From the NCBI RefSeq assembly GCF_029962835.1, contig NC_080583.1, positions 72,463,158 through 72,527,157 on the forward strand: a stretch of DNA of 64,000 nucleotides. Direction: 5' to 3'. The translations under genes were made by a program, and so were the position numbers. The stretch is from Magnolia sinica. Taxonomy: Eukaryota > Streptophyta > Magnoliopsida > Magnoliales > Magnoliaceae. The notes beneath the pieces are model-generated. The model was not told the DNA's origin. It worked only from the letters and a program-made list of their open reading frames with translations, and did no database searches. Shown here in pieces: positions 1 through 14,323 of the stretch (positions within the stretch are counted from its first letter, which is position 1; every line of letters starts with the position of its first letter).

Positions 1-1586
1 CAGTGCATGTGACATCCAATCCAACCCTTCCAATAGGTTGGTCCCATCATGAGGATCGCCTGGTGTAAAAAATCATCCCTATTTACTTATCAGGTGGGCC
101 ACACTATAAAATAATGCCTAGCTATTAATAAATAACAAAAAAGAGGTGTGGTGCATTCGATGAGTATATATTGTTCATCTTTTTTACAAAGTAATCCTCA
201 TGATAATGACAACATATTGGACGGGTTGGATGTCACACACACATGAAAGGTTGGTAGTTATTAGTTGGGTGGACCATAACTTATACTTCAACCGGTTGGA
301 CTTAAGTCTCTCTCTCAACAATTTTTTTTTTTTAAACACGCACACACACCACCACACACTCATGCCGTAGTGGGATTTCACCACCTATGGGTGTACTCGA
401 ACCCTCGACCAGGTGTTGAAACTCTCAACATGTGTGTGTGTGTGCGCGCGCACGCACACACACACATATATATTAGTGCTCCCTTATGAACCGAGCGTAG
501 GGAGCTATGTGGGCACCTAAATCTATACCGACAGTTCCTACCATCAAGATATAGCCTCAGAAGACTCACTCCACAATTCTCTCTCTCACATATGTGTGAC
601 TATTGACACTCTTTCTCCACTTTGTTTTCTGTCACGTATGTGAATGCATAAGCATGCTAGAATCGATAAAGCGACTTAATCTAAACCGAATCAACTTTTG
701 ACCCTAAGCGCTGAAATAGTCAGATATACCCAATATGAATGTATATGATTAGAATGTTAGAAGATCAGTCACTCAGAAATTTGTAATGGCTAGGCGATAA
801 TCAAAGGGTGGGGGTTCTTCCTCCAAAGATGAGTTGCTTCGTGCCTTTCGCAGAAAAAAAAAAAAAAAAAAAAAAAGTTTCAAAATACCGGTGCAATCAA
901 ACAAAAGAAAAAACTCACAATTGGCTACTAGGAGCGACTGTAAGAATGTGTTTCTTGAAAGAACTACTTGATATCGGATAAAAGACAAATCCAATGTATG
1001 AGCGTTGATTCAAATTACAACTAAGAACTAAGAATTATCGCTACTCCTAAGATAACTGAGATAAAAGTAAATTGATAAATTTAAATGGATTGGTATTTGA
1101 TTCGAGCTTGGTCTGTAGATTTTCTCTCATATTTATAGATTTATGTTATATAACTTATTCTTCTAGATATTTCTATCATTACTCTAGTGGTTACGGTAGT
1201 CAAAAAGCCTTGCTTTGGATCCTTTCCGTTATGTTTTCCTTTTGTGACTGTTCCTCTCCTATCAAATGTACTCTGTTTCCTTCGGTCATAGTTCACTATT
1301 CTCGGTTGTATTCCGTCTCTCCACCACAATCCAAACTTCTATTTCTCTCGAATATAGTATCTTGCTGGTCAAGCATCCTCCTCTAATGATGTGTATCATC
1401 AAATCAATGCCAGCTATGATTCGATACTAAATCCCTCAGAAAATCTATTATGACAGCTCATATTCTAGGTGTAATGCCACATGTCATTTCCTTATTGGCT
1501 TTGCTTTAATCGGTCAAAAATAAGGTACAATAGTGTCTACACACATATAGTATAGATATGCATATGTATATGCATACATACATGCA

Positions 1587-1628
<42 letters not shown>

Positions 1629-4600
1629 CATCATTACAAAGTCAACTTGTGTATAAAACTATAATGTATTTGCCTAGTGTATGATCCTAACCTTTAAAAA
1701 AAAAAAAAAAAAAAAAAAACCCTCATGCACACACCCCCCACACACTCATGCCGTAGTGGGATTTCACCACCTATGAGTAATCGAAGCCTTGACCAGGTGT
1801 TGAAACTCCTAAGAGTCTACCACTGGAGCAAGAGTAAGGACCCATATGATCCTAACCTTAGTGTACCACAAATTGGAGGAAGTCATGTACCGACTACCCA
1901 TTTTTGTACCACATACAAAAGTGATTCGCAATCTAGATAACCTTTGTGCCACCACAAGGAGGGCCACATGGATGTTGGTTAGAAACCTAGTGATGTGTTG
2001 CAATTCCAAGTGGTTTAATGGCCCCAACTTTCTCCATCAATCTTTAAGGCTTTTGGTGTATTGGTTAGGTTTGTAAAATCTTTTTTGATACCTATATGTA
2101 ATATAGGTATCAAAGTGACCACCACCCACTAGTCATAAAATTGCCATAAGAGGCTATTTCACTTTTTTTGGAAGTGCACACCACACACATATCATATTAC
2201 AATATCTTCAATAGGATTAGGGTTTTCCCTCTCCTCTCTCTATTTATATTAATAAAATAAAAATATCTAGCATTCCACAGGACTACCTAATACAATATAC
2301 CCTCACCCTAATAATTGTTCAAGATTTTATCACCATGAGAATGGGACCAGTACATGATAAGCTGAAACTGTTTTCAAGGCAATATATCTTTTGCGTGGGC
2401 ACCAAATGTAGCATAATTTCGAAAACGTAGTTGTAAACCGGGAAGTATGCCATTATAAAACAGCCTTACAAAAAAAAAAAAAAAAACAACAATCACTATT
2501 TTGGGGAAAAAAAGGATGTTATCTGTTGTTGTTCAATCGGAACACACGGCCACACGTATTATCCGATTTTGATTAAAAGTGTGCAATTAAATTAGGTGTC
2601 GGGTGTGCCAAAGTTGTGCTTGACTTGAATCAAATTAAACGCTTGTGACTCGAGGCACTAAACTAGTCAGATTAAGAACAGATTTGTGAAGATTGGCATG
2701 ACTGTTTAGTTACCGATTGTTATAGTGATCAAGCAATTTTTGAAAGGGAGGGTTAGTACTTCTGAAAGAGATCTTTTTTCACTGAAGACAATGACTTTTC
2801 TTTCATCAATGATAGCTTAGATGTGTTTTTCAAAAAAGTAATAAAGAAAGAAAAATTAAAATAACAATGGATTGTCAACTTTATTAATCAATGTCAGAGT
2901 AGAATAATTGACAATGAAATAAAATAAGCATAAAAAATACATGTAGTGGTCTGTGTTGGAAAAACGATCGTGGGAAATACTATATGATTGTGAGACAATC
3001 GTGGTGTGAAGTCCGCAAGATGTGACGAAATATGTACTAAGTTAGAATTAAGTACTTTTAGGATCCGACGACTGGGTTGTGGATATTTAAACTACTCCTA
3101 TGTGTATATTACAGTGATGTACTGGATAGAAGCGAAACTAAGCTAAGATCTAATAGCTCTGAACTTACTGCAGCATGGTTGGATATAAGTAGAGGAATTA
3201 AGCCAAGAAACTAAGCTAATAAGTGTCCATTAAAGATGAAAGGGATAAATAACGTAGAGTTGAAAAGAGATTTGATTGATTTGTGTTGATCGGACCTTAA
3301 ACTCATCTTCGACTGTTGCTTTTATAGATTTGGAGAGATGGTGGTTTTGCGTATGATTCACCAACGTGAGAGATTTAGATAGTTGGCCGTGCATATCCTT
3401 GATTCTCCACATAAGCCCAGCCCATTGTATTATGCCACGTGTACAAGAAATCATGTACGCCTCTTGCTATTCCGGACGTGCATAAAAGTGCTTACTGGAG
3501 TCTCTAAGCCACTTGACTCTTGCATAGAAAACTTTGTTAGAGTCTTCATGTCATGTCCCGAATTCGGAAACCGGGCTCACAAAATTTTTGATCGCCGAAT
3601 CCGGCGCCAACAGCTTCCGTAGTACCCCATTCTCGGCTCCCGGTATCTATACACCAAGTTCCAATCCTGGGATCCCAAGAGGAGGATTTCAAATATGATT
3701 TAACCATGAGCATAACCCACGAACAATAACCATAAGAACACCATCACAAAATCCACTATGATAAAAAACTTTGAATACAAGGCGTATGAAAGGGAAATAT
3801 AATATAATGAAAGTAACAAAAACTCCAGAAGCTCGGCTGCACGCTCCAACGGCGGCGAGACTATAGCTGCGTCCTGGCGTCACCTGCACGCATCAATCGT
3901 GCATAAGCTTATAGAAAGCTTAGAGGGTGGTGTAAGTGTGTGCGCAATATGAGCGTGCTCAGAATGCAAGGTCAGAGTAATACGGAATCATGCTGATGAG
4001 TACATGAATGCAAACAGTCGTACCAAGGCTATGCGGTGTAAGATATGAATGCTATCGGCCATATTAAGACCATGCGATGTGAGATGCAACTCAAGCATGC
4101 CAATCCTCATCCAGATCCTCATACAGCTCATCAAATATCATTATAGTTCTCATTCTGGATAATCACCGGGGTCTAGTATACTTTACGCCAGCTTGCCGCC
4201 CCTATCCGGACGCATAACTGGAGAGTGGAAGAGACCTCACTATTCGCCTGTTAATATCGGGCCCAGCTCGTCAATAGCAGACTGATTCCTCAAGTTGGTC
4301 AAACTCAACCTAGAAATTGCCCCCTCACTCTGGCGGGTAAGGTCACACCCCTTTTCCAACCGACCACGACACAGTGGGAGACGAGGCCTACTGGTATACG
4401 GCCCTCGCGCGCTCATGTATCTACTCGATCTCAATGTTGGAGTCATCCTCTGGTACCATTGGGTTCAGGGATTTTCACTCAGGGACATCTATGGTGCCCC
4501 GATGCTAGAAACAATATTTTCGGTATCCAATCCGGCCACCCACGATGTGTCTGTGGAGGCTATGACCCTGATATTGTTAGGGCATACAATAATCATAATG

Positions 4601-6710
4601 ACACACATGCAAGTGCATGAATCACTCTACCAGACATGCGATAAATCCTGCGTATACCGCGCGCTCATGAAGGGCAACTCCACATATCAGGGAGCCCATA
4701 AACAATCTGTCCGAGGGCATATGCTATGATCAGTTACTCCTCATATCAAGCATACATATGATGCGTATAATCATGAATCATGGATTTATATTAAGCATGT
4801 TATATAGTGATGGGCTCTGTGCATAGTGAAAATGGGCCTAGACGGCCTACACACTACAAGTATGGGCCTATCAATGGGCCTTAGGGAGAGTGACAATGCG
4901 GACATTTAACCAGCATCATTCATACAATGTGGACGTCAAACCATCATTGCTCCTAAGGCAAGGCCCGTTGCAAACATCATTATATACATCATGAAGGAAT
5001 CACACATTGTAATGGACCTAAATACATCCCATTGGGCCTTAAGTACATTAAATGGGCCGTATCACATAGGCCTTATGTTCATCAAGTGGGCCGTATCAGT
5101 GAGCCGCACCAACGGGCCTTATGTACATTGCAATGGGCCATTCACAATGGGCCTTATACTATTCAAGGTAGGCCTCAACAATGGGCCTCGTGTATATCAA
5201 ATGGGCTATGTCAATGGGTCCCATGTTTAACAACCGGGCCGCACCCAATATAAGTGGTGATAATAATTACCACTATTAAAATTCTCAAGGCCCGCCATAG
5301 CATTTATTTCTCATTCAACCTGATCATAAGGTGCCAAGGATTTCAATAGTTGGACAGTTTGGATGAAGAGTGTGGTCCACATGATAAATAGATTTGTCTT
5401 ATTTTGGTCTCAAACCTAAAAATTACCTTTAAAAAAATGGTTGGATGGTTGGATGAAACACATGCATCATAGTGGATCCCATAGGGATGGGAAGGATGGA
5501 TGACAAAGATGAGGTACATACCTCGTGGTGGGGCCCACACTAATGGAAGGTGTGGATCACAATACATACATAAGTGGGTCCCAAGTAGGACCCTCCATAA
5601 TGTTTATTTTCCACCCAACCTGTGGATAAGGTCACACAGGTCCTGGGCCCACCATAATGTTCATTTTCCACCCAACCTGGGGCCCACTGTAATGTTTATT
5701 TGCACCCAACCTGTCGGTAAGGTCATATAGACTTGGGGCCCACCGTAATATTTATCTGCCATCCAAACTGTTCATAAGGTCACGTGGACCTGGAAGAATA
5801 GAAAAAACAAATTTCATATTTGATCCAAAACTTTTGCAACCCACAAGGGTTTCAATGGTAGGCGTCCAATCCACTGCTTCCCTGTAATGTGGGCCACCTG
5901 AGCCACGTATACGGCTGATTTTTGGGGCGGCCCACTGCCCTGAGGGGGCCCACCAAATGCACCATGTTGATGTTCAACGCACGTCATAGTGGGGCCCACA
6001 ACTGGGGCCGTGGGTCCCAGCATGCCCATGCACGCCAGCGTCCACGCAGACGCGACTGCGTCCTCGTGTTTGCTGCTGCTTCATGTCTGATTGTTTTTTT
6101 TTTGAAATTAACAAATCTTGCGGTTTTTCCCAGTGGGGCCCGCATCAGATAAATCCACTCCAGCCATTGGATTCCACTGTCTAAGACCGACCAAATGAGT
6201 CCGATATACGGCGTGTTTTGGTGTATAGAAACGTCGGAGTATATGTTGACGGTAAGGCCACTGTTTTCTACGCTATGGCCCGCCCGATGATCAGATTGGC
6301 CTCATTTTTCGGCTCAACGCCTAAAATGGGCTGATCAATGGAATGGACGGCGTGGATTCGATTTGTATATCAAGGTGGGGCCTACATGAGTGGTCCACCC
6401 AAGGCTTGGCTAGTAGTACACCCCAACGTTAGTTCACGCTTTCACTGTTAGCCACACCCACGGCTGCACGTTCAGCGTCCAGAGACACTGGACGATGTGG
6501 AATAACATAGGTACCATGGTGGGTCCCACATGCAAGTGGCCCACCATGCATATATATATTATTATAATATTATCCTAATATGAATATAATATATTATATA
6601 TACTATATAGACGGTGGATCTCTCTTAAAATGCGGTGGGCCACACCGTTTGATGGATGGAGTAGATTTAACACAATTCGGTAGGGCCCACTACATTCAAG
6701 GGAGAGGAAA

Positions 6711-6758
<48 letters not shown>

Positions 6759-9700
6759 CCGCCACTATGGGCCCCTCTTGGTTAAATCACATACATCGAA
6801 ATGGGTCCCACGAACAAGTGGTCCTTAAGATTGAAATCAACGGTGGATCACCCACCTATCGGCCTTCTCCTTGGTCCCTTAGCCTCCTTAGCTCCTTGCC
6901 TTCTCTTTTGATGGTGGTTGATGGGATTTTGATGGTGGGAAAGAGAGATGAGAGGGTGGGGAAAGTGGGCCACACTTGTTGTTGTTGTTTGGGAGAGAAG
7001 AGAGGTTAGACGTGGGATGCTTGGGAGATTTGAGAAATGAGAAAGAAAAAGGGGTGATGGGATGATGTAAGGAAGGGGATGGGAGGTATGGGTGAGTTTG
7101 ATGTTTTTGTAAAAAGGGGATGAGTTTGTTTGAAAAATTGTAAAAGAGGGATGGTGAGGGGAGAGAGAGTTGACTTAAGAGAAAAGGAGGGATGGGTTGA
7201 TGTACTTAGGGTATGGTGTGTACTTGACTTGAGTGATTGATTGATGGGACACATTGTAGAGATTCCCTCGAAATTCGCAACGTGCGGCATTTTTCTCAAA
7301 ATGAACGTGGACCTACAACTTCTAGCCTGGGTATCGGATCGGTGCGCGAGTCACAACGTTGGAACCGCGACGACAGTGCGGTCGCTAAGGTACAAGTTTC
7401 GGTTCAAGCTGACTTCGGTATGCGAGACCTAGCTTAGGGTCGCGCGTAAACGTCGGATATGGGTCGAGGATTGCCGGAATTCGAACGGAGGGACCGCAGA
7501 AACCTATGGAACGGTACGGACTAGGATATGGGTCTTACACTTCATGTCATTGGGCTCTTGTATTTGTAAAGAATTGCTTTTGGTGAGACTCTAACATTTA
7601 ATGCTTGTTAGAGATTTTCTATGATGAGACTTTGCAAAGAATTATTTTTTATGAAAGTCTAGCATTTAATACTCCTACACGTATGTCTCTAACTCCTCTA
7701 TTCAAAGTTCATCTATGCCATATATGGCATGACTGTCACGTGACATCTTCTAGATTGTTTGATCTGGCTATAATTAGTCGAGTGTAAACACTATTTACAA
7801 CATAGTTTAAAAACCTGAAAACTCGACTCGATATTAGTTGGTTATTTTGACTTGACGACTTAACTCAATATTTAATTGGGATTTTTATAGTAAAATGCCC
7901 TCATGATTCAAAATTTACCAAATAATGGCTCAAATGGCCCATACTCCTGAGAGGTGCTTTCTCAAAGGAGAAATTACAGTACTACCCTCCTTTTTCTTTA
8001 TGAAGTGGAGTATTTAGAATTGTTGGGCTCATATGGTATGTGTTTGACATTCAACCCATCCAACAGGTGCACAACAACATGATTATTTGATGAAGCAAAA
8101 ATATTAGGGGTCCCATCACAAGATGAGCCAATAAAATAATAATAATAATAATAATATATACCGTTTGAAACAACCAAATTCAAGTGTGGCTTATCTGATG
8201 ATTTGATTGACCTAATTATTGGTTCGTACCATTATCATGGTGGGGTGCATATGTTGGATGAATTGAATGTTGCGCGCATACCGCATGGGCCCCATAAGTC
8301 TTGACTTTCACTAATTTTTAAAGAAAAAATTAAATGAGGGAAATTTTGTAATTTTCTTCCTTAAAAAGCACCTCCTTGTAATTTCGAATCATTGAGGCAC
8401 TATTTGGAAAAATGTTGATCCCTCACGATTTTTATTTATTTATTTATTTTTTTGTAAAAATCCGTATTTATGTATTAAATTAACATAAAGATTTAAATAT
8501 TAAATATGTATTTAATATGAAATAAATACAAATTTTTGGCTGGTAGAGTCACTTGACCCTGTTAGAAAGGTCATGGGTTCGAATCTCATGCTCCTCACCC
8601 TTTTTCTTTTGAAAAAGAATCACCCAGCAACAGACTCGGCGAGCCAACTGACAAGTCAGACCAAGTCTTGGTAAGTGAAGCTCACCGATGAGATCCGTAG
8701 TGACTTGGCTCAAAATCTTGTCGAGTCGAGTTGATTGAGCCAAGTTTTGAGTCAAGTCACTGAGTTAGAATGATGATCTACACAGGCACTACCACATTGC
8801 ATAACATGATGCAAAGTGGCCATTCCCATTATGACAACTATAAATTTTTTTTTTGTTAGAACCATGACGTAAGAGCATATGATAAGATTCAACATTTGAA
8901 GAGGATTCTGCATACACTTGGTCGATCACGACTAAATTAAACAGTTCAGAAGATGCCACGTGGCAACCAAGCCACATGTGATATAGATAAACTTCAAAGG
9001 TAGGAGCTAGAGACATGTACATGTAAGAGCATTAAATGCTAGAGTTCTATCAAAAGTATTTCCCTACAAAGTAAGTCCCATCAGTGCAAATCTCTAGCAA
9101 GCATTAAATGCTAAAGTCCCACCGAAAGCTACTCTTTGGAAATGCAAGAGCCTAGTAATATGAAGACTCTAACAAAGTTCCATATGCAAGAATTCAGTGA
9201 CGTGGAGACTCCAGTAAACATTCCTATGCACGACTGGAATAGGAAGAGGCACACGTGATCTAATATAATGGGTTACACTTATATGGAGAATTAAGGAGAT
9301 TTGCATGGCCAATTATCTAAATCTCTCACATTGTTGAATTATTTGCAAAGTCACCGCATCTCCAAATCTATAAAAGCGACACTCGAAGATGAGTTGAAGG
9401 CCATCTCCAATACAAATCAATCAATTATCTTTTCAACTCTACATTATTTATCCTTTTCATCCTCCATGGACACTTATCAGCTTAACTTCTTAACTTAGTT
9501 CATTTACTTTTGTCTAGCCATGTTGCAGCAAATTCAGATCTATTAGATCTTAACATCTATTAGATCTTAACTTAGTTTCGCTACTATTCAGTACATCGTT
9601 GCAATACACATGTAAGAATAGTTTAAATATGCATGACCTAGTCGTTGGATCCTCAAACTACTGAGTTCTTACTTGTACATCTGTAATCACATCCTTTTGA

Positions 9701-12342
9701 CCTCACATCACAACCATCTCATGATTGTCTGGTATTTTCCACGATTATTTTTCTAGCACAAACAACTGTGGGTTTATTTCTTCTACTTATTTCATTTCTC
9801 TCTACCAATTATACTGCTTTGACATTTTGACACAAATGGATCGAGGATAAGGCCTTCTTATCAAGAGTATTTCAATCATTATCATTCATAGTCGGCTTTC
9901 GCTCCTCAAGAGCACCATCTTCATCTTGCTTGGTTAATGAACTAATCATCTTGATTTTCCATAACTCAAAGTTATTTTTACCTGAGTACTTCTTAATGTC
10001 ATATCTAGTGTTTCCCATTAATGTTAATCCTACAGATTCAGGCCTTTGCCCCAATGATTGCTTTGATATCACTTGTTGGAAAAAACGGCGGAATCACACA
10101 GAGATGAATCTAGGAATGCAATCCAAAAGCACCAAACAAACACAAAGAGAACGCAACAATTTAATGTGAAAAATCCTTTTAGGAAAAAACCACGACACAA
10201 AGCGATAGAAATCTACTATGAAAGCATAAATTGCAAAGAGAAAGGACTTACTCGATTCGAACAACCTCGAATCTCATACTTGCTACACCCTTTGAAACCC
10301 TAGAGCTATTTAGAAACCTTTTGGAATAGTTTAGGAAGCTTTAGAATACTTAGAGACACTTTGGAGTAACTTAGGAACTCCTATTTATAGATTAGGAACT
10401 CCAACTTTCGCACCGAGTTGGAATAATCCAGAAACCGCATCAAATTTACGTAGTTCGTGCACAATCTGCGTAACCTTAGGCTGGCCGAACCAGATCTCGG
10501 GCTAGTCAACTGACACTTCGGCTAGCTGAACCTGTCCTTAGGCTGGCTGAATTTTTCGTTAGTTCCAAAAGAATATGTTGTTGGATTTTCACCCGAACTT
10601 TCTCGGGCTAACCGAATTTCCTGCAAATTTTCACCCGAAGCCTGCTCGATGTTATCGAACTTGTTTGACAAATTTAAGACATCTATCAATAACACTCTCT
10701 ACAAAGTAAATCTCATTAAATGCTAGAGTCCCATCAAAAACAACTCTCTGCAAACGCAAGAGCCAAAATGGCGTGATGACTTCAGTAAAGTTTCTTATGC
10801 AAGAGTCCAGTAATGTGGAGACTCCAGTAAACATTCCTATACACGACCGAAATAGTAAGAGGCATATGTGATCTCTTATATATGTGATCTAATACAATGG
10901 GCTAGGCTTATGTGGAGAATCAAGGAGATTTGGACAATCAATTATCCAAATCTCTCATGTTTCCAAATCATGCACAAAGCCATTGCCTTTCCAAATCTAT
11001 AAAAGCAACTTCAAAGATGAGTTTAGGACCCTACCAACACAAATCAATCAATTCTCTTTTCAGCACTACGTTATTTATCCCCTTCGTCTTCTATAGACAC
11101 TTATTAGCTTAGCTTTTTAGCTTAGTTCCTCTACTTCTATTTAGCTATGTTGCAACAAGTTTGGAGACATTAGATCTTAGCTTGGTTTTGCTACTGTCCA
11201 GTGCATCACTGCAGTATGCACGTATGAGAAGTTTAAATATCCACGACCTAATCATTGGATCCCCGGATTGCTGAGTCCTTGCTTGGTACATCTTCAATTA
11301 ATTCTTGAACACCTCGAACCACGATCGTCTAGTATTTTCCATGGCCATTTTCCAACACAGATTGTTATAAGTATTTTTATTCTACTTATTTTATTTCTCT
11401 ATATTGATTGTACTGCTCTGACATTCTAATTAATAAAGTCTGTGATCTAGCTTTATTTTTAATTTATCTTTCTTTATTACTTCGTTGAGAAACATGATCT
11501 AAGCTATCGCCATTGAAAGAAAAGTCTATCTTCAAGGCCAAAAGATCTCATTCAAAAGTACTAACTCTCCCCTTCTAAAATTGTCTAATCGTTGTAACAA
11601 TTGGTAGCTAAATAGTCAGGCCAATCTTCACAGATCTGGTCCTAATCCGCTAGTTTGGAGCCTAGGGTCACAATTGTTAAATTTGATTCGAGTCGAACAT
11701 GACTTTGGCATATACTCGACACCTAATCTAATCTCACACGTTTAACCAAAATTGGGCCGTTTGTTTTACATGCAGCCACATGTCCAGGATTGAACAACAA
11801 TAGATTCCACCCTAGATCTCCATATTTGATCCGTTACAAACCTTACAGCTTCATAGAGATGCAATTTTTAAATTCCCACAAAATACCCATGTCTCATAAA
11901 GCACCGCACCTTAACTTGACTCCAAACCCAATTAAGTCAAGCCGACTCGAAAACTCAGATGAGTTTCTTAAAAATGCATATGGTTTTTTCTGAGTTTGTT
12001 TTTTTTTTTTTTTTTTCAATATTATTTCATATTAAAAAGCATAAATAATATGTACATAATGTCAAAGTTTCATCGAGTTGTTTAGAGTTTTTGTCAAGTT
12101 TTTCTCCAGTCGTGGTGAAATCTGGTTGAGTCGAGTCAACTCAGACGAGTGAAATCGGGTGGAGTTTTCAAACTATGCTTGGAACCATGAAAATGCCTGA
12201 AACCAGAATGAGCCCAAAATCCAGGACTCATTTCAAAGCAACAATCTTTATTACTTAATCAATAGTGATACCTTCCATGTTCAGCTGGTTGCGGGCCTGT
12301 GGCAATGCAGGAAGTCTTTGAAAACATGAAGCTTGGATTGTG

Positions 12343-14246
12343 CTATTGATTTTTCAAATCACCTCGAACAAACTCCACAATCAACTGGGCCACAAACTCA
12401 GGCTTCTCTACATGAGGAAGATGGCCGCAGTTTGGTATTTGATGTAGAACTGAATTCGGTAGTTCGTCGTGCAATCTCTGCATGGGATTAGTTGTAAAAA
12501 TAAGGATTCTTAGTCGATTATCACAAAAATGATATGGCTCAAAACGAGAGATAAATTGTATTGATACATGCTTTCCTACATACCATTCATGCAAACATCG
12601 CCAAGGGTGGCAATGTACCGGGTAGCCCACCCAACCCAATGAACCCAACCCAGGTTTGGGCTAGTCTTGGGCCTTGGATGCATGGCTCGATCAAATTTTC
12701 AGTTAGGTTCGGGCTCAAGTCATTTTAGCCCGGGCTGACCCGACTTTATATGTATATTTATTATATCCTACAAATATGCCATTCTAATATTGAATATAGA
12801 CCATTTGGCTTCATTCCTTTAAAATGTCCATTTCTTGTGCAGGTGTGGCCCACTTGATCATTGGATAGATTAGGAAAATCTTGGATACAAAAGTCCAATT
12901 GCTTTGGTTTTTGCAATATGGTCCATCCATCTGGTGGCCCACCAAATTAATGGTCTTGATCACCATAAACAAATCCCATGTGTTATCATTCTTCTTCATT
13001 TGTATCTATCATGCCATCCCATCTTCCATTTGTTGATGTATGTGTTTGAGGGCCCATCACCAACTAGAATTTATGCAGAGTAATGCTCCAATGCTCTCCT
13101 AGTTGCATCGGTTCACTCGGACAGTCCAATCGATCCATCTGAACTGTCCATAACACTTTTCTAGGGCTACTTAGCAAAAATAGCATTGATCAGATGATCC
13201 AATCCATACTTGATTTGACCTAATTTTTTATAACCACCCTTTTTCTAAGCCATGGATGGGATGGTTATGATTGCTTAACAAAAGTGATTCTTTAGAGTTA
13301 TAAGCAATCCATGATGGTTCCTAACAAAATAGACGGATCAAATTGGTGGTGGGACCTGTTTTGGTGTAAATGATCATGACCATCCATACTAAAGTTCATT
13401 GATCAAATGGTTAGTGTTGGTCAAAATGTGGTATGTTTGGATGGTGGCCCATAAAACTGCGGTCGACCTAATGAAGAGTCTGGATAATGAATTGGACTGT
13501 ATCAGTATCCAATAGAACTAGGAGCACTATAAGCATCTCTCATCTACAAAACCAGAAAGCATCAAAGCTGAAGGAATGAACTAACCAGTGCGAGTTTGTT
13601 GCTGATGATCTGATCATCCTCACCCCAAATAATAAGCGTCTTCTGCTTCAACTGTCAAATGCAACCATCAATAACATCAGAACATGAATCAAAGAGAATT
13701 CTATAACACTTATACCTAAGACTCATAGCCTACTCTGGTAAAGCTTATGGTGGTATCGAGCAGATGTCGGGCACATGTGATGTATTCACAACATCCGTCT
13801 ATCAGATGCGTCGCCTCAGAAAACCCTTAAGACCCAAAACTCAGCCCAATTGAAAACTAAGATGGTCCCCAGCATAGGGAATGAACTTAGAGGGAACGCC
13901 CATTCTTGAATTGCACAGGGCCTACCTGAGTCGCAAAACATCCTGAATTTTGGCCAAACCTTTCATCTGGACTAGATTAAGGGTCTGACTGGCCTTGATT
14001 AACATGGTAGGTGTTCCCTCTCAATATGTTCCCAGTGCTATGGCCCATCTGAGTTTTGAATTGGGCTGATTTTTTGGGCTCTGGGGGTTCCCTGATGTGA
14101 CATCATATGGATGGATTGGATTCCATGAAGGATCCACATCTGCCCTGTTGATATCAGTACCAAGGTAGTGTGCCCCTTCGTTTAATTCCTTAGGTATGAA
14201 TTAAGACAACAAGCAAAAGGCTGTTTACCCTAGAAGATGGATAGTT

Positions 14247-14323
<77 letters not shown>
